A stretch of 64,000 nucleotides of DNA from Regnicoccus_A sp014224355 (GCF_050920705.1 NZ_CP154799.1:992001-1056000), one strand, 5' to 3'. Shown: positions 25,754 to 34,585, counted from the first letter of the stretch. Notes: generated by a model from the letters alone, not told the origin. Numbers and translations are program-made.

Positions 25754-26155
25754 TCATCCAGAGGGGAAGGCGGTGATGCCGAGTCCGTAGTGGAGGAGCA
25801 GACGCAGGCCCCAGTACGTCAGCAAGGCCGCCGTGGTCGTGGCGACCTGCCAGCCCTTCAGGCCGCGGGGAACCAGCCGGTGCTGGCGGATGGCCTCGAC
25901 TGACCACAGCACCAGGGCGGCCGCCGCCAGGGGGCCGAACGCATGCAGGGCGATGGCTTCTGACCAGTTACCACGCAGGCTGGCGCAGGTGGCACGGGTG
26001 AGGAAGCAGCTGGGGCAGGGGATGCCCGTGAGGGCCCTCAGGGGACAGCTGAATCCCGGCAGGTCTGAATTGCCCGCCTTCAGCCACAGGTATCCGGTCA
26101 GGCTCGCCGGCAGCAGAACACCGGCGTGGCGAAGCCGGGCGAGGAAGGAGCTCAG
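25754..26155 (-). CDS. DUF2752 membrane protein without a standard start codon
   Basis: The reading frame contains the DUF2752 core GFSCPLRALTGIPCPSCFLTR, then ATCASLRGNWSEAIALHAFGP, two hydrophobic helices (LAAAALVLWSV and TTTAALLTYWGLRLLL), and stops at 25754-25756. A Leu/Ala-rich stretch precedes the core (LRHAGVLLPASLTGYLWLKAG). There is no ATG, GTG or TTG upstream in frame before ndhH coding sequence begins to be used; CTG at 26153-26155, overlapping the ndhH stop, is the only plausible start unless a base is missing. Function of DUF2752 proteins is unknown; the CPxC pair is a family feature. It is immediately downstream of ndhH and upstream of menI. Confidence 0.7.
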   Translation of the reverse strand: MSSFLARLRHAGVLLPASLTGYLWLKAGNSDLPGFSCPLRALTGIPCPSCFLTRATCASLRGNWSEAIALHAFGPLAAAALVLWSVEAIRQHRLVPRGLKGWQVATTTAALLTYWGLRLLLHYGLGITAFPSG

Positions 26156-27336
26156 CGGTCGACCGAGCCCATGATCACATCGATCGAGCCGAGAATCGCC
26201 ATGATGTCGGCCACCTTGGCTCCGGTGAGGATGTGGGGGAGGATCTGAAGGTTGTTGAAGTCAGCTGCGCGGATCTTCCAGCGCCACGGAGTGACATCAT
26301 CATTGCCCATGATGAACACACCGAGTTCACCCTTGCCTGATTCCACCCGGGCGTAGAGCTCACCGCCGGGGATCTTGAAGGTGGGGGCCACCTTCTTGGC
26401 GACGTACTGATAATCAAAGCCATACCAGTCACTCTTCTTGCCTTCGTTCAGGCGGTGGGCTTCGAGGTTCTCGGTGGGGCCGCCGGGGATGGCCTTGCAG
26501 GCCTGGCGCAGGATCTTGAGCGACTGGCGCATTTCTTCGATGCGCACCCGGTAGCGGGCATAGCAGTCGCCTTCCTTCTCGCTGGCCACGTCCCACTCGA
26601 AGTCGTCGTAGCACTCGTACTTGTCAACTTTGCGGAGATCCCAGGGGACGCCGGAAGCGCGCAACATTGGGCCGGACAGACTCCAGTTGATCGCCATCTC
26701 ACGACTGATCACCCCCAGGCCCTCGATGCGGCGCTTGAAGATCGGGTTGTTGGTGATCAGCTTCTCGTATTCATCAATCTTCGGGCCGAACCAGTCGCAG
26801 AAGTCGAGGCATTTCTCCAGCCAGCCATAGGGCAGATCGGCAGCAACGCCACCGATGCGGAAATAGTTGTTGTTGATCAGCCGCTGGCCGGTGGCCGCTT
26901 CCCAGAGGTCGTAGATCATCTCCCGCTCGCGGAAGATGTAGAAGAACGGCGTCTGGGCGCCCACGTCCGCCAGGAACGGGCCAAGCCATAGCAGGTGGTT
27001 GGCGATGCGGTTCAGCTCCAGCATCAACACCCGGATGTAGCTGGCGCGCTTCGGCACCTGGATGCTGGCGAGCTTCTCGGGGGCGTTCACCGTGATCGCC
27101 TCGTTGAACATCCCCGCCGCATAGTCCCAGCGGCTCACATAAGGCACGAACATCACGCTCGTGCGGTTCTCGGCGATCTTCTCCATGCCGCGGTGCAGGT
27201 AGCCGATCACCGGCTCGCAATCCACCACGTCTTCACCATCGAGGGTCACCACCAGGCGCAACACCCCATGCATGGAAGGGTGGTGCGGCCCGAAGTTGAC
27301 CACCATCGGCTCCGTGCGCGTTTCCAGTTGCGTCAT
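26152..27336 (-). CDS. ndhH: NAD(P)H-quinone oxidoreductase (NDH-1) subunit H
   Basis: 49-kDa-type subunit of the photosynthetic NDH-1 complex, part of the peripheral arm on the cytoplasmic side that shapes the plastoquinone pocket. 394 residues, standard. NFGPHHPSMHGVLRL opens the conserved region, GYLHRGMEK follows, and RIGGVAADLPYGW and the C-terminal ILGSIDVIMGSVDR are typical. No frameshift. It is head-to-head with rsmH (47-base gap) and just ahead of the DUF2752 and menI genes. Confidence 0.97.
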   Translation of the reverse strand: MTQLETRTEPMVVNFGPHHPSMHGVLRLVVTLDGEDVVDCEPVIGYLHRGMEKIAENRTSVMFVPYVSRWDYAAGMFNEAITVNAPEKLASIQVPKRASYIRVLMLELNRIANHLLWLGPFLADVGAQTPFFYIFREREMIYDLWEAATGQRLINNNYFRIGGVAADLPYGWLEKCLDFCDWFGPKIDEYEKLITNNPIFKRRIEGLGVISREMAINWSLSGPMLRASGVPWDLRKVDKYECYDDFEWDVASEKEGDCYARYRVRIEEMRQSLKILRQACKAIPGGPTENLEAHRLNEGKKSDWYGFDYQYVAKKVAPTFKIPGGELYARVESGKGELGVFIMGNDDVTPWRWKIRAADFNNLQILPHILTGAKVADIMAILGSIDVIMGSVDR

Positions 27337-27383
27337 GGGCCCGTGGACTCGAAGGCGAACGCGCGGATCTTAGGAAGGAACCC

Positions 27384-28283
27384 ATGCAGCAGACGTTCGA
27401 CCACCAGCCGGTTCTCGCCGCCGCCGTGGTGGCTGCCTTCGCAGCCCTGCCGAGCGAGGGAACGCTGCTCGATGCCACCGTGGGAGGCGGCGGGCACAGT
27501 GCCCTGTTGCTTGGCGCCCATCCCGGCCTGCGCCTGATCGGTCTCGACCAGGATCCTGCGGCCCTCGCCGCTGCGGCCCGGCGCCTGGAGCCCTTTGCCG
27601 AGCGGGTCAGCCTGGTGCCCGGCAACTTCGCCGGTTACACCCCCAGTGGGCCCCTGGTGGGGGTGCTGGCCGATCTGGGAGTGAGCAGCCCCCAGCTGGA
27701 CCGGCCTGAGCGTGGTTTCAGTTTTCGCTCGGATGGCCCCCTCGACATGCGCATGGACACCACCTGCGGTGAGACGGCCGCCGAACTGATCGACCGGCTG
27801 GAGGAGAAGGAGCTGGCCGATCTGATCTACGCCTATGGGGAGGAAAGACTCTCGCGCCGGATTGCGCGCCGTATCGTCGAAGCCCGTCCGTGGCATGGCT
27901 CAAGCCGTGGCACCGCTGAACTGGCGTACCTGGTGGCAGGCTGCTACCCACCCAAGGTCCGCCATGGCCGCATCCATGCCGCCACCCGCACCTTTCAGGC
28001 CCTGCGCATCGCCGTGAATGACGAACTGGTGGTGCTTGAGCATCTGCTGCAGAACGCCCCGGCCTGGCTGCAACCAGGCGGATTGTTCGGCGTGATCAGC
28101 TTCCATTCCCTCGAGGACAGGCGGGTCAAGGCGGCGTTTCTGAGCGATGACCGTCTCGAGCGTCTGACCCGCAAGCCCGTTGTGGCCGATGAGCAGGAGT
28201 CGGAGCGGAATCCCCGCAGCCGTTCCGCGAAGTTCAGGCTGGCCCGGCGTCGTTCGGCGGACCCATCCCCCGGGGACCGCTGA
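27384..28283 (+). CDS. rsmH: 16S rRNA (cytosine1402-N4)-methyltransferase
   Basis: SAM-dependent methyltransferase (formerly MraW) making N4-methylcytidine at 16S position 1402. 299 residues. HQPVLAAAVV opens the protein, the SAM loop is LLDATVGGGGHS, then LIGLDQDPAAL, GVLADLGVSSPQLD, ERGFSFRSDGPLDMRMD, FQALRIAVNDEL and VISFHSLEDRRVK. The stop TGA shares its A with the ATG of the DUF456 gene. Confidence 0.97.
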   Translation: MQQTFDHQPVLAAAVVAAFAALPSEGTLLDATVGGGGHSALLLGAHPGLRLIGLDQDPAALAAAARRLEPFAERVSLVPGNFAGYTPSGPLVGVLADLGVSSPQLDRPERGFSFRSDGPLDMRMDTTCGETAAELIDRLEEKELADLIYAYGEERLSRRIARRIVEARPWHGSSRGTAELAYLVAGCYPPKVRHGRIHAATRTFQALRIAVNDELVVLEHLLQNAPAWLQPGGLFGVISFHSLEDRRVKAAFLSDDRLERLTRKPVVADEQESERNPRSRSAKFRLARRRSADPSPGDR

Positions 28284-28831
28284 TGGATCGCGCTGACCTG
28301 CTCTGGTGGCTTGCCTTCATCATCCAGTTGATGGCGATCCCAGGCACGCTCCTGCCTGTGCTGCCTGGGCTCGCATTTCTGCCTCTGGGGGCTGCGCTCT
28401 GGGTCTGGGCCGAGGGCTGGGCCGCCGCCTGGCCGGAGTTCCTGCTGGCCGCCCTGATCCTGCTGCTGGGCTGGGGAGCGGATGTGCTTGGCGTGACCCT
28501 CGGGGCGGCCAGGCTGCAGGCCACACGATGGGCCTATGTGGGGGCGGGGCTTGGCTTGCTGTTCGGCCTGCTGGGGCTGTTGCCGGCGCTGCCGGTCGGT
28601 GGACCGCTGCTCGGAGCTCTGGTCGGACCGTTGCTTGGGGCCTCCCTGGGGGAGCTGCTCACGGCCCCCAGCTCGCTCGGGCCCCTTGGCCTGCTTCGGC
28701 TGCGTCGGTCCCTGCTGGTGGGACTGGCCGTGGTCACCGGAATCCTCGTGAGCCGTGTGGCGCAGTTTCTGCTGGCGCTTGCCGGGGTGGCGGGGTTCGT
28801 GCTGCTCAGCCGGGTGCTGCTGCCGGGTTGA
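28283..28831 (+). CDS. DUF456 membrane protein
   Basis: 182 residues, almost entirely hydrophobic, with a G/A-rich middle (GAGLGLLFGLLGLLPALPVGGPLLGALVGPLLGA spans residues about 86-118) containing the PxxGPxxG-type pattern of DUF456 proteins, and a final helix FLLALAGVAGFVLLSRVLL. Function of the family is unknown. It is coupled to rsmH (TGATG) and its last 26 bases overlap the end of the convergent membrane-protein gene. Confidence 0.8.
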   Translation: MDRADLLWWLAFIIQLMAIPGTLLPVLPGLAFLPLGAALWVWAEGWAAAWPEFLLAALILLLGWGADVLGVTLGAARLQATRWAYVGAGLGLLFGLLGLLPALPVGGPLLGALVGPLLGASLGELLTAPSSLGPLGLLRLRRSLLVGLAVVTGILVSRVAQFLLALAGVAGFVLLSRVLLPG

Positions 28832-29867
28832 GGGGGCTTGGATCGGGGTTGGCCCAGAGGAGGTAACAGCGTCCGGCGTGCAGCAGCACACCCAGAGAGA
28901 AGAGGCATTCGGCAACCTCCTGGTCGCGGGTCACCAGCACCGGTATGAACACACCGTGCTTGAGCAGCACCACCGGAACGTAGAGAAGGGCTGCAAACAG
29001 GAAGTAGCCCAGCAGCGTGACGTGCGGCAGCACCGCATCAGCCAGGGAGCGGGGGATCAGGCGCCCCTTGGCCTCCAGGGCCCAGCGGACTCCCACCAGC
29101 AGGGTCATCCCCACACAAACCGCCGCAGTGATGGTCCAGATCCGGTTGTGAATCAACACCAGGTTGTGCAGGTTCGTTTCCTTCTGGGCATTGGTGGTGA
29201 CGAACAGCTCAGGGGTCTCCCAGTTGAAGATGATCTGCCCCCAGCTCATCTCCTCGAAGCCGATCAGCAGGCTGACCACGCCCAGGGCGAGGAAAAGGCC
29301 ACCGATGCCCCGGCGCCCCATGCCCCTGGAGGGCCCCCATTCCACCCGCCCGGTGAGCAGGAAGAGCGCCCCGGCGGCGAGAAAGAACAGGAAGGTGAGC
29401 CACTCCACCACGCTCCCTTCCGAGACAAGCACCTTGTAGCCATCCACGTCGGTCACCCCCAGCCGGTAAGTGGCGAACAGGGCCATGGCTCCGAAGGGGA
29501 ACCAGCCCAGCAGGCGTCCGAGGCGCCGTTGCCCCCCGGGGGTGGCCGTCCATCCCACCAGCAGGCGGCCGCATCGGCGCCAGCCGGCCGTGAGCAGCAG
29601 CAGTCCCAGCCCTGCCACCACGGCTTGCACCACCGTGGGTCGACTGCCTCCGATGCCGGCGATCCGGCCGGCCGCCGAGAGCATCAGGGCCACGCCCAGG
29701 GCTCCCAGCAGTCGATCGATCGTGAGGGCAAGGAAGCGCTCCCGCCGCTGCCGCAGGGATTCTGTTCCCGGTGGCTGGGGGATCGGGCCCCCCTTGGCCA
29801 GGGCAGACGCACGGTTCGTCATGGCACTGAGCGCGACTGGTTGTCTGTCGGAGGTGTCATCGCTCAA
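28806..29867 (-). CDS. polytopic membrane protein of unknown function (EEMSWGQ motif)
   Basis: 353 residues with about eight hydrophobic helices. A short conserved block, LIGFEEMSWGQIIFNWETP then N-x-Q-x-E-TNLHNLVL (residues about 212-250), is the most recognisable part and recurs in otherwise unnamed bacterial membrane proteins. The Glu-Glu, Trp, Gln and His residues look like an active or binding site facing the membrane, but no reaction can be given. The N-terminus is polar; ATG 29867 or a Met 15 residues later may be the start. Convergent with DUF456, divergent neighbours otherwise. Confidence 0.65.
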   Translation of the reverse strand: MSDDTSDRQPVALSAMTNRASALAKGGPIPQPPGTESLRQRRERFLALTIDRLLGALGVALMLSAAGRIAGIGGSRPTVVQAVVAGLGLLLLTAGWRRCGRLLVGWTATPGGQRRLGRLLGWFPFGAMALFATYRLGVTDVDGYKVLVSEGSVVEWLTFLFFLAAGALFLLTGRVEWGPSRGMGRRGIGGLFLALGVVSLLIGFEEMSWGQIIFNWETPELFVTTNAQKETNLHNLVLIHNRIWTITAAVCVGMTLLVGVRWALEAKGRLIPRSLADAVLPHVTLLGYFLFAALLYVPVVLLKHGVFIPVLVTRDQEVAECLFSLGVLLHAGRCYLLWANPDPSPLNPAAAPG

Positions 29868-29926
29868 GGATTGACCAACACCTGGTTAAGACAGAGCAAA
29901 GATGGCACGGGCGGCCATGATTTTGG

Positions 29927-31060
29927 TCAGCCCCGAAGTTCTTGAAGTACCGCCGCCACCACCTCCACGGCCTGGTTGATCTCCTCGAGCGTGGTGGAGC
30001 GTCCGAGCCCGAAGCGGATCGAGGCTGCCGCTTCCCCTGGGCTCAGCCCCAGGGCCGCCAGCACGTGGGAGGGGCTGCCGCTGCTGCAGGCCGAGCCTCC
30101 GCTCACTGCCAGATGCCTCCTCAGCGACCTGTGCAGCTGGTTGCCATCCACCCCCTCCAGCGCCACGTTGAGGTTGTGGGCCAGACGATGCTCCAGGCTG
30201 CCGTTCACCGTCACCCCCCCCAGGCTCACCAGACCAGCCAGCAGCCGATCCCGCAGCCTGCTCAGGCGCTGCTGCCGCTCCTGCAGGTCGTGGCCGGCGA
30301 GCTCCGCCGCCCGCGCCAGCCCTGCGATCAGCGGGACTGCGAGGGTGCCGCCCCGCAGGCCCCCCTCCTGGCCACCGCCATGCTGCTGAGGTGCCGGGTT
30401 GGTCCCCGGGGCCACCACCAGGGCCCCGATGCCCTTGGGGCCATAGATCTTGTGCCCGCTGAGGCTGAACAGGTCGATGCCCAGCTCGCCGGGGCGGAGC
30501 AGGCGGTTTCCGAAAATCTGGGCGCCATCGCAGTGGAAGGCGATCCCACGGTCCCGGCAGAGGGCCCCGATCCCGGCAAGGGGCTGAAGCACGCCGATCT
30601 CATTGTTGGCCGCCATCACGCTCACCAGCACGGTGTCATCGCGGAGGGCCTCGCTGAATCGATTCAGGTCGACCAGGCCATCGGGTTGCACCGGCAGAAC
30701 GGTGAGTTCGAAGCCATGACCAGCGAGATAGCGCAGGGGTTCGAGCACCGCCCGGTGCTCCGTGGCCAGGGTGAGCAGATGCCGGCCCCGGCTCTGGCGG
30801 GATTCAGCCACTCCCTTGATGGCCAGGTTGTTGGCCTCCGTGGCCCCGCTGGTGAAGACCACCTGCTCTGGGGCCACACCCAGTTCGGCGGCCAGGCGGG
30901 AGCGGGACAGTTCCACCGCAGCGGCCGCTTCCAGTCCCGGGCGGTGCAGGCGGCTGGAGGGGTTGGCGAACAGCTCGCTCCAGAAGGGCGCCATGGCAGC
31001 CACCACGGAGGGATCACAGGGCGTGGTGGCCTGGTGATCCAGGTAGGGGATGGTGGTCAT
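29927..31060 (-). CDS. cysteine desulfurase (NifS/IscS type)
   Basis: PLP enzyme removing sulfur from cysteine for Fe-S cluster and thiocofactor assembly. 377 residues. YLDHQATTPCDP opens it, the PLP Lys204 is in SLSGHKIYGPKG, and the persulfide Cys325 is in SGGSACSSGSPSHVL, a group I (NifS/IscS-like) loop rather than SufS. RFGLGRSTT is the usual C-terminal segment. The ATG at 31060 gives the family N-terminus. It stands alone, divergent from a secreted-protein gene. I cannot tell from sequence whether it serves tRNA thiolation or Fe-S assembly. Confidence 0.93.
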   Translation of the reverse strand: MTTIPYLDHQATTPCDPSVVAAMAPFWSELFANPSSRLHRPGLEAAAAVELSRSRLAAELGVAPEQVVFTSGATEANNLAIKGVAESRQSRGRHLLTLATEHRAVLEPLRYLAGHGFELTVLPVQPDGLVDLNRFSEALRDDTVLVSVMAANNEIGVLQPLAGIGALCRDRGIAFHCDGAQIFGNRLLRPGELGIDLFSLSGHKIYGPKGIGALVVAPGTNPAPQQHGGGQEGGLRGGTLAVPLIAGLARAAELAGHDLQERQQRLSRLRDRLLAGLVSLGGVTVNGSLEHRLAHNLNVALEGVDGNQLHRSLRRHLAVSGGSACSSGSPSHVLAALGLSPGEAAASIRFGLGRSTTLEEINQAVEVVAAVLQELRG

Positions 31061-31123
31061 CCCGGCTTCCCATCCCCACGAAACCGTTCCATGCTGGCAA
31101 GTCCCGGCCCGTCGATCCTGCCC

Positions 31124-31648
31124 ATGGCTTCCCCCCCACGATGTCGGCGCTGGTCCCCGCTGGCCCTGGCGGGAGCCCTGATCTCCCTTGCCTGGAGGCC
31201 CGCAGCCCTTGCCCAGAGCGTTTTCCTGCGCCCCGATCAGAATCGCCCGGCAGGGCTGGCCCTCCTCCTGGAGCGGGACATCGCCGACGGCAAGCAGGCC
31301 CTGGGAGTCTTCGGCATCACCGCCGATCCTGTCCAGCCGCAGGTCTGGCGGATCAAGGTCTGGGAGGAGCTGCCCAACGACGTCAAGGTGCGCTCCGAGA
31401 CGGTCCAGTGCTCTCCCACGGCTCCGCTGAGGGTCACCAACGACGGCCGCAGCCTGATCCTGCGGGAACTCAATCCCGGTGGAGTGGTCACGACCGCCAA
31501 CCGCATCGACCATCTGGTCTGGTGGGCCACCTGCTTCCCCGAGCAGGCCGGCAAGGACCCCAACAGCCTGCGCAGCCTGGCCCGTGAGTTGGGCTACAGC
31601 GGCACCCGAATGGAGCGGGAGCAGGTGGTGCCGGCGAGCAACCTCTGA
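31124..31648 (+). CDS. secreted protein of unknown function
   Basis: 174 residues. Signal peptide: Arg-rich start (PRCRRWSPL), hydrophobic ALAGALISLAW, and a likely cleavage after PAALAQ. The mature part contains PDQNRPAGLALLLERDIADG, QVWRIKVWEELPNDVKV, VVTTANRIDHLVWW and two Cys (one in VQCSPTAP, one in ATCFPEQ), which could form a disulfide in the periplasm. I do not recognise the family. ATG 31124 gives a compact signal; an ATG 11 codons upstream is also open. Located between nifS-type and response-regulator genes. Confidence 0.7.
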   Translation: MASPPRCRRWSPLALAGALISLAWRPAALAQSVFLRPDQNRPAGLALLLERDIADGKQALGVFGITADPVQPQVWRIKVWEELPNDVKVRSETVQCSPTAPLRVTNDGRSLILRELNPGGVVTTANRIDHLVWWATCFPEQAGKDPNSLRSLARELGYSGTRMEREQVVPASNL

Positions 31649-31730
31649 CGATCTCTTCTTCACGGGAGGGGTCCCCCTGCGGGGCCGCCAGACCGGCCTG
31701 GATAGATTCCCTCCTGTTGCCAGCCGGGTC

Positions 31731-32489
31731 ATGAGCCAGAACGAGTCCCTCTCCAGGCCGGACGGGGAGAGCCCCGGCGAAGAGGCGGTGGCCCCGCCCG
31801 CACCGGCCCGGTTGCTGCTGGTCGACGATGAACCGGGGCTGCGCACCGCCGTGCAGGCTTACCTCGAGGACGAGGGCTTTGACGTCAGCACCGCCAACGA
31901 CGGGGAAGAGGGCTGGACCGCCGCCCAGGAGCTGATCCCCGACCTGGTGATCAGCGATGTGATGATGCCGCGCCTGGATGGCTACGGTCTGCTCAAGCGC
32001 CTGAGGGCCGACGAGCGACTGGGGGGCACCCCGGTGATCTTCCTCACCGCCAAGGGGATGACGGCCGATCGGATCGAGGGCTTCCAGGCCGGAGTCGACG
32101 ACTACATCCCCAAGCCCTTCGACCCCGATGAGCTGGTGGCGCGGGTTCGCAACGTCGTGCGGCGCCAGGAGCGGCTGCTGGCTGAGGCGGCCCGCTACGC
32201 CGATGCCGACATCGGCCAGATGGCGCTGCAGATCACCGAGATCCGCTCCCTTCTTCAGCAGACGGGTGCCCGCAAGAGTGTCACACCGGCCAGCCATTCC
32301 TTCACCCCCCGCGAAGCGAGCGTGCTCCAGCTGGTGGCTGAGGGTCTGATGAACAAGGAAATCGCCCGCCGCCTCGAAACCTCCATCCGCAATGTCGAGA
32401 AATATGTGAGCCGCCTGTTCACCAAGACCGGCACCACCAGCCGCACCGAACTGGTCCGCTACGCCCTCGAGAACGGTCTGGTTGACTGA
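31731..32489 (+). CDS. two-component response regulator, receiver plus LuxR-type HTH
   Basis: 252-residue NarL/FixJ-type DNA-binding regulator. A 26-residue polar N-terminal extension precedes the receiver domain: acidic pocket VDDEP (31-35), phospho-acceptor Asp76 in LVISDVMMP, Thr106 and Lys128 in IPKPF. A linker of about 45 residues (143-187), helical in look, leads to the HTH at 190-250 (FTPREASVLQLVAEGLMNKEIA, residues 191-212). This layout is that of the cyanobacterial/plastid Ycf29-like regulators. No histidine kinase is adjacent, so the signal is unknown. Confidence 0.9.
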   Translation: MSQNESLSRPDGESPGEEAVAPPAPARLLLVDDEPGLRTAVQAYLEDEGFDVSTANDGEEGWTAAQELIPDLVISDVMMPRLDGYGLLKRLRADERLGGTPVIFLTAKGMTADRIEGFQAGVDDYIPKPFDPDELVARVRNVVRRQERLLAEAARYADADIGQMALQITEIRSLLQQTGARKSVTPASHSFTPREASVLQLVAEGLMNKEIARRLETSIRNVEKYVSRLFTKTGTTSRTELVRYALENGLVD

Positions 32490-33513
32490 GTCCCTGCCGC
32501 CTGGCTGGGTGCCGGCCCGGCTCAACCGGGGCTGGACCTACAGCGACCGGGTTCCCCCCGCCCAGGCACCGATCCTGATCAGCGCGTTCCTGGCGGAGCG
32601 CCACCGCCATTCCGATGCCCCCCTCTGGAGACAGCGCCTGGGGGCGGGCGAGATTCTGTGCAACGGCCGCCGGCTTGACGGCGATCGGTTGCTCAGGGCA
32701 GGAGACCGTCTCCAGTGGCAGCGTCCCCCCTGGCGGGAGGAAGCGGTGCCGGCCTGTTGGCGGGTGATCCACGACGACGGGGATCTCTATGTGATCGACA
32801 AACCCAGCGGCCTGCCCGTTCTCCCTGCCGGGGGCTTTCTGGAGCACACCCTGCTGGGCCTGCTGGAGCGAAGGTTCGCGGCGGAGGGCCCACGAGCCGG
32901 CAAGCCCCCCGGGGAGTTGCCGCGGCCGGTGCACCGACTCGGGCGCCACACCTCGGGGCTGCTGGTCTGTGCTCGCCGGACCGGGAGCCGCGCCTGGCTG
33001 AGTGCCAGGCTGCGCGAGAGCACGGCCCAGCTCCAGGGCCAGTCCGAAACCCAGTCCGCGCAGGCTCCCGCCTCCTGCCGCAAGGTGTATCGGGCCCTGA
33101 CGGTGCCGGCTGCTCTCCCCCTGACTCCGGGGGAGACCCTGGCGATCACCACCCCGATCGGGCGGCGTCCCCATCCCCGGATCGGCCTGATCTGGGCCGT
33201 TGCCACCGATCCCGACGACCCTGAGGCCCTGCCCGCCTGGAGTGAGCTGCGCCTGCTGGAGCGCCGGCCGGAGGGACACCTGGTGGAAGTGACGATTCGC
33301 ACGGGACGTCCCCATCAGATCCGCATCCACCTGGCCAGCGCAGGGGTCCCCCTGCTGGGGGATCCCCTCTATGGACCTGGTGGGACTCCAAAGCCTGGCG
33401 CCCTTCCGGGTGATGGCGGCTACCGGCTGCATGCCCATCGGCTGCGCCTGCCGCTGCCGGCCGGTGGCCGGCTTGATCTGGAGGCTTCGCCGCCGCCGCC
33501 TGGGCTCAGGTGA
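32482..33513 (+). CDS. RluA-family pseudouridine synthase-like protein lacking the catalytic Asp
   Basis: 343 residues with the RluA fold: IDKPSGLPVLP at about 106-115, the motif PVHRLGRHTSGLLV at about 149-162, CRKVYRAL, then RTGRPHQIRIHLAS and LLGDPLYGPGG. An N-terminal S4-like part (LGAGEILCNGRRL) is present. Active family members read HRLD-x-x-TSG with a catalytic Asp; here residue 154 is Gly (CTC GGG CGC), with no frameshift nearby. Similar HRLGR forms occur in some cyanobacterial and plant family members. The start appears to be TTG 32482, overlapping the regulator stop by 8 bases. RNA target and activity are open. Confidence 0.85.
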   Translation: MTESLPPGWVPARLNRGWTYSDRVPPAQAPILISAFLAERHRHSDAPLWRQRLGAGEILCNGRRLDGDRLLRAGDRLQWQRPPWREEAVPACWRVIHDDGDLYVIDKPSGLPVLPAGGFLEHTLLGLLERRFAAEGPRAGKPPGELPRPVHRLGRHTSGLLVCARRTGSRAWLSARLRESTAQLQGQSETQSAQAPASCRKVYRALTVPAALPLTPGETLAITTPIGRRPHPRIGLIWAVATDPDDPEALPAWSELRLLERRPEGHLVEVTIRTGRPHQIRIHLASAGVPLLGDPLYGPGGTPKPGALPGDGGYRLHAHRLRLPLPAGGRLDLEASPPPPGLR

Positions 33514-33521
33514 GGAAGGCC

Positions 33522-34406
33522 TCAGCGGGGATGCTGCCGCATCAACCGCTGCACCTCACCGGCGTGGTAGCTGCTGCGGGTGAGGGGGCTGCTCACCACC
33601 TGCAGAAATCCCAGCTCCCCCTCACCGGTGGCTCTGAAGCCGTCGAATTGCCCCGGGGTCACGAAGCGCTGCACCGGCAGGTGCTTCGGTCCGGGCGAGA
33701 GGTACTGGCCGATGGTCACGATGTCGACCTGGTGGGCCCGCAGGTCTCGCAGCACATCCAGCACCTCGCTGTCGGCCTCCCCCAGCCCCACCATCAACCC
33801 GGATTTGGTGTAGGTGCGCGGCCAGTCCTGGCGCACCCGCTGCAGCAACTCCAGTGAGCGGCGATAACGGCCCTGGGGCCGCACCTGCCGGTAGAGCCGC
33901 GGCACGGTTTCGATGTTGTGGTTCAACACCTCCGGAGATCCCTCCATCACAGCGGCCAGGGCCTGCCAGTTGCCGCAGAAATCCGGGATCAGCAGCTCGA
34001 TGCTGGTGCCGGGTGAGCGGCGGCGCACGGCGGCCATGCAGGCCACGAACTGGCTGGCGCCACCGTCCGCCAGGTCGTCACGGTTCACCGAGGTGATCAC
34101 CACATGGGAGAGCCCCATGCGGCCCACCGCCTCCCCCAGCCGCTCAGGCTCGCTGGGGTCGAGGGCGCGCACGCTCTTGTCGAAGTCGATGTCGCAGTAG
34201 GGGCAGGCCCTTGTGCAGCCGGGCCCCATGATCAGAAAGGTGGCCGTGCCACCGGCAAAGCACTCTCCGATGTTCGGACAGCTGGCCTCCTGGCAGACCG
34301 TGTTCAGCTTCAGGTCCACCAGGAGGTCAGCAACCGCACCGATCCGCTCCCGCTGGGGGGCCTTGACGCGCAACCAATCGGGCTTGAGCAGAGCGTCGGG
34401 GGCCAT
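33522..34406 (-). CDS. lipA: lipoyl synthase
   Basis: Radical SAM enzyme inserting two sulfurs into octanoyl-lipoyl domains. About 294 residues. The auxiliary cluster motif is CQEASCPNIGEC, the SAM-cluster motif is CTRACPYCDID, and SSYHAGE gives the conserved C-terminal Ser that caps the auxiliary cluster. ATG 34406 is preferred to the GTG just before it. Convergent with the RluA-like gene (8-base gap). Confidence 0.97.
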   Translation of the reverse strand: MAPDALLKPDWLRVKAPQRERIGAVADLLVDLKLNTVCQEASCPNIGECFAGGTATFLIMGPGCTRACPYCDIDFDKSVRALDPSEPERLGEAVGRMGLSHVVITSVNRDDLADGGASQFVACMAAVRRRSPGTSIELLIPDFCGNWQALAAVMEGSPEVLNHNIETVPRLYRQVRPQGRYRRSLELLQRVRQDWPRTYTKSGLMVGLGEADSEVLDVLRDLRAHQVDIVTIGQYLSPGPKHLPVQRFVTPGQFDGFRATGEGELGFLQVVSSPLTRSSYHAGEVQRLMRQHPR

Positions 34407-34474
34407 CACTGCCGGGATCCTGTGGCCTGGAGTCTAGAAACCCGCTCTGTGGCGATCCCGTAAACTGCCTGAAG

Positions 34475-34548
34475 CGGGATGTGGCGCAGCTTGGTAGCGC
34501 ACTTCGTTCGGGACGAAGGGGCCGCAGGTTCGAATCCTGTCATCCCGA
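34475..34548 (+). tRNA. tRNA-Pro (anticodon CGG)
   Basis: 74-base cloverleaf. Acceptor stem CGGGATG (34475-34481) pairs with CATCCCG (34541-34547). The anticodon stem CTTCG/CGAAG encloses loop TTCGGGA, anticodon CGG, and the T arm contains GGTTCGAATCC. No encoded CCA follows. Confidence 0.95.
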
Positions 34549-34585
34549 TTGCTGAGCCCCTGGGGTCCGCGCTGCTCCGTGACCC

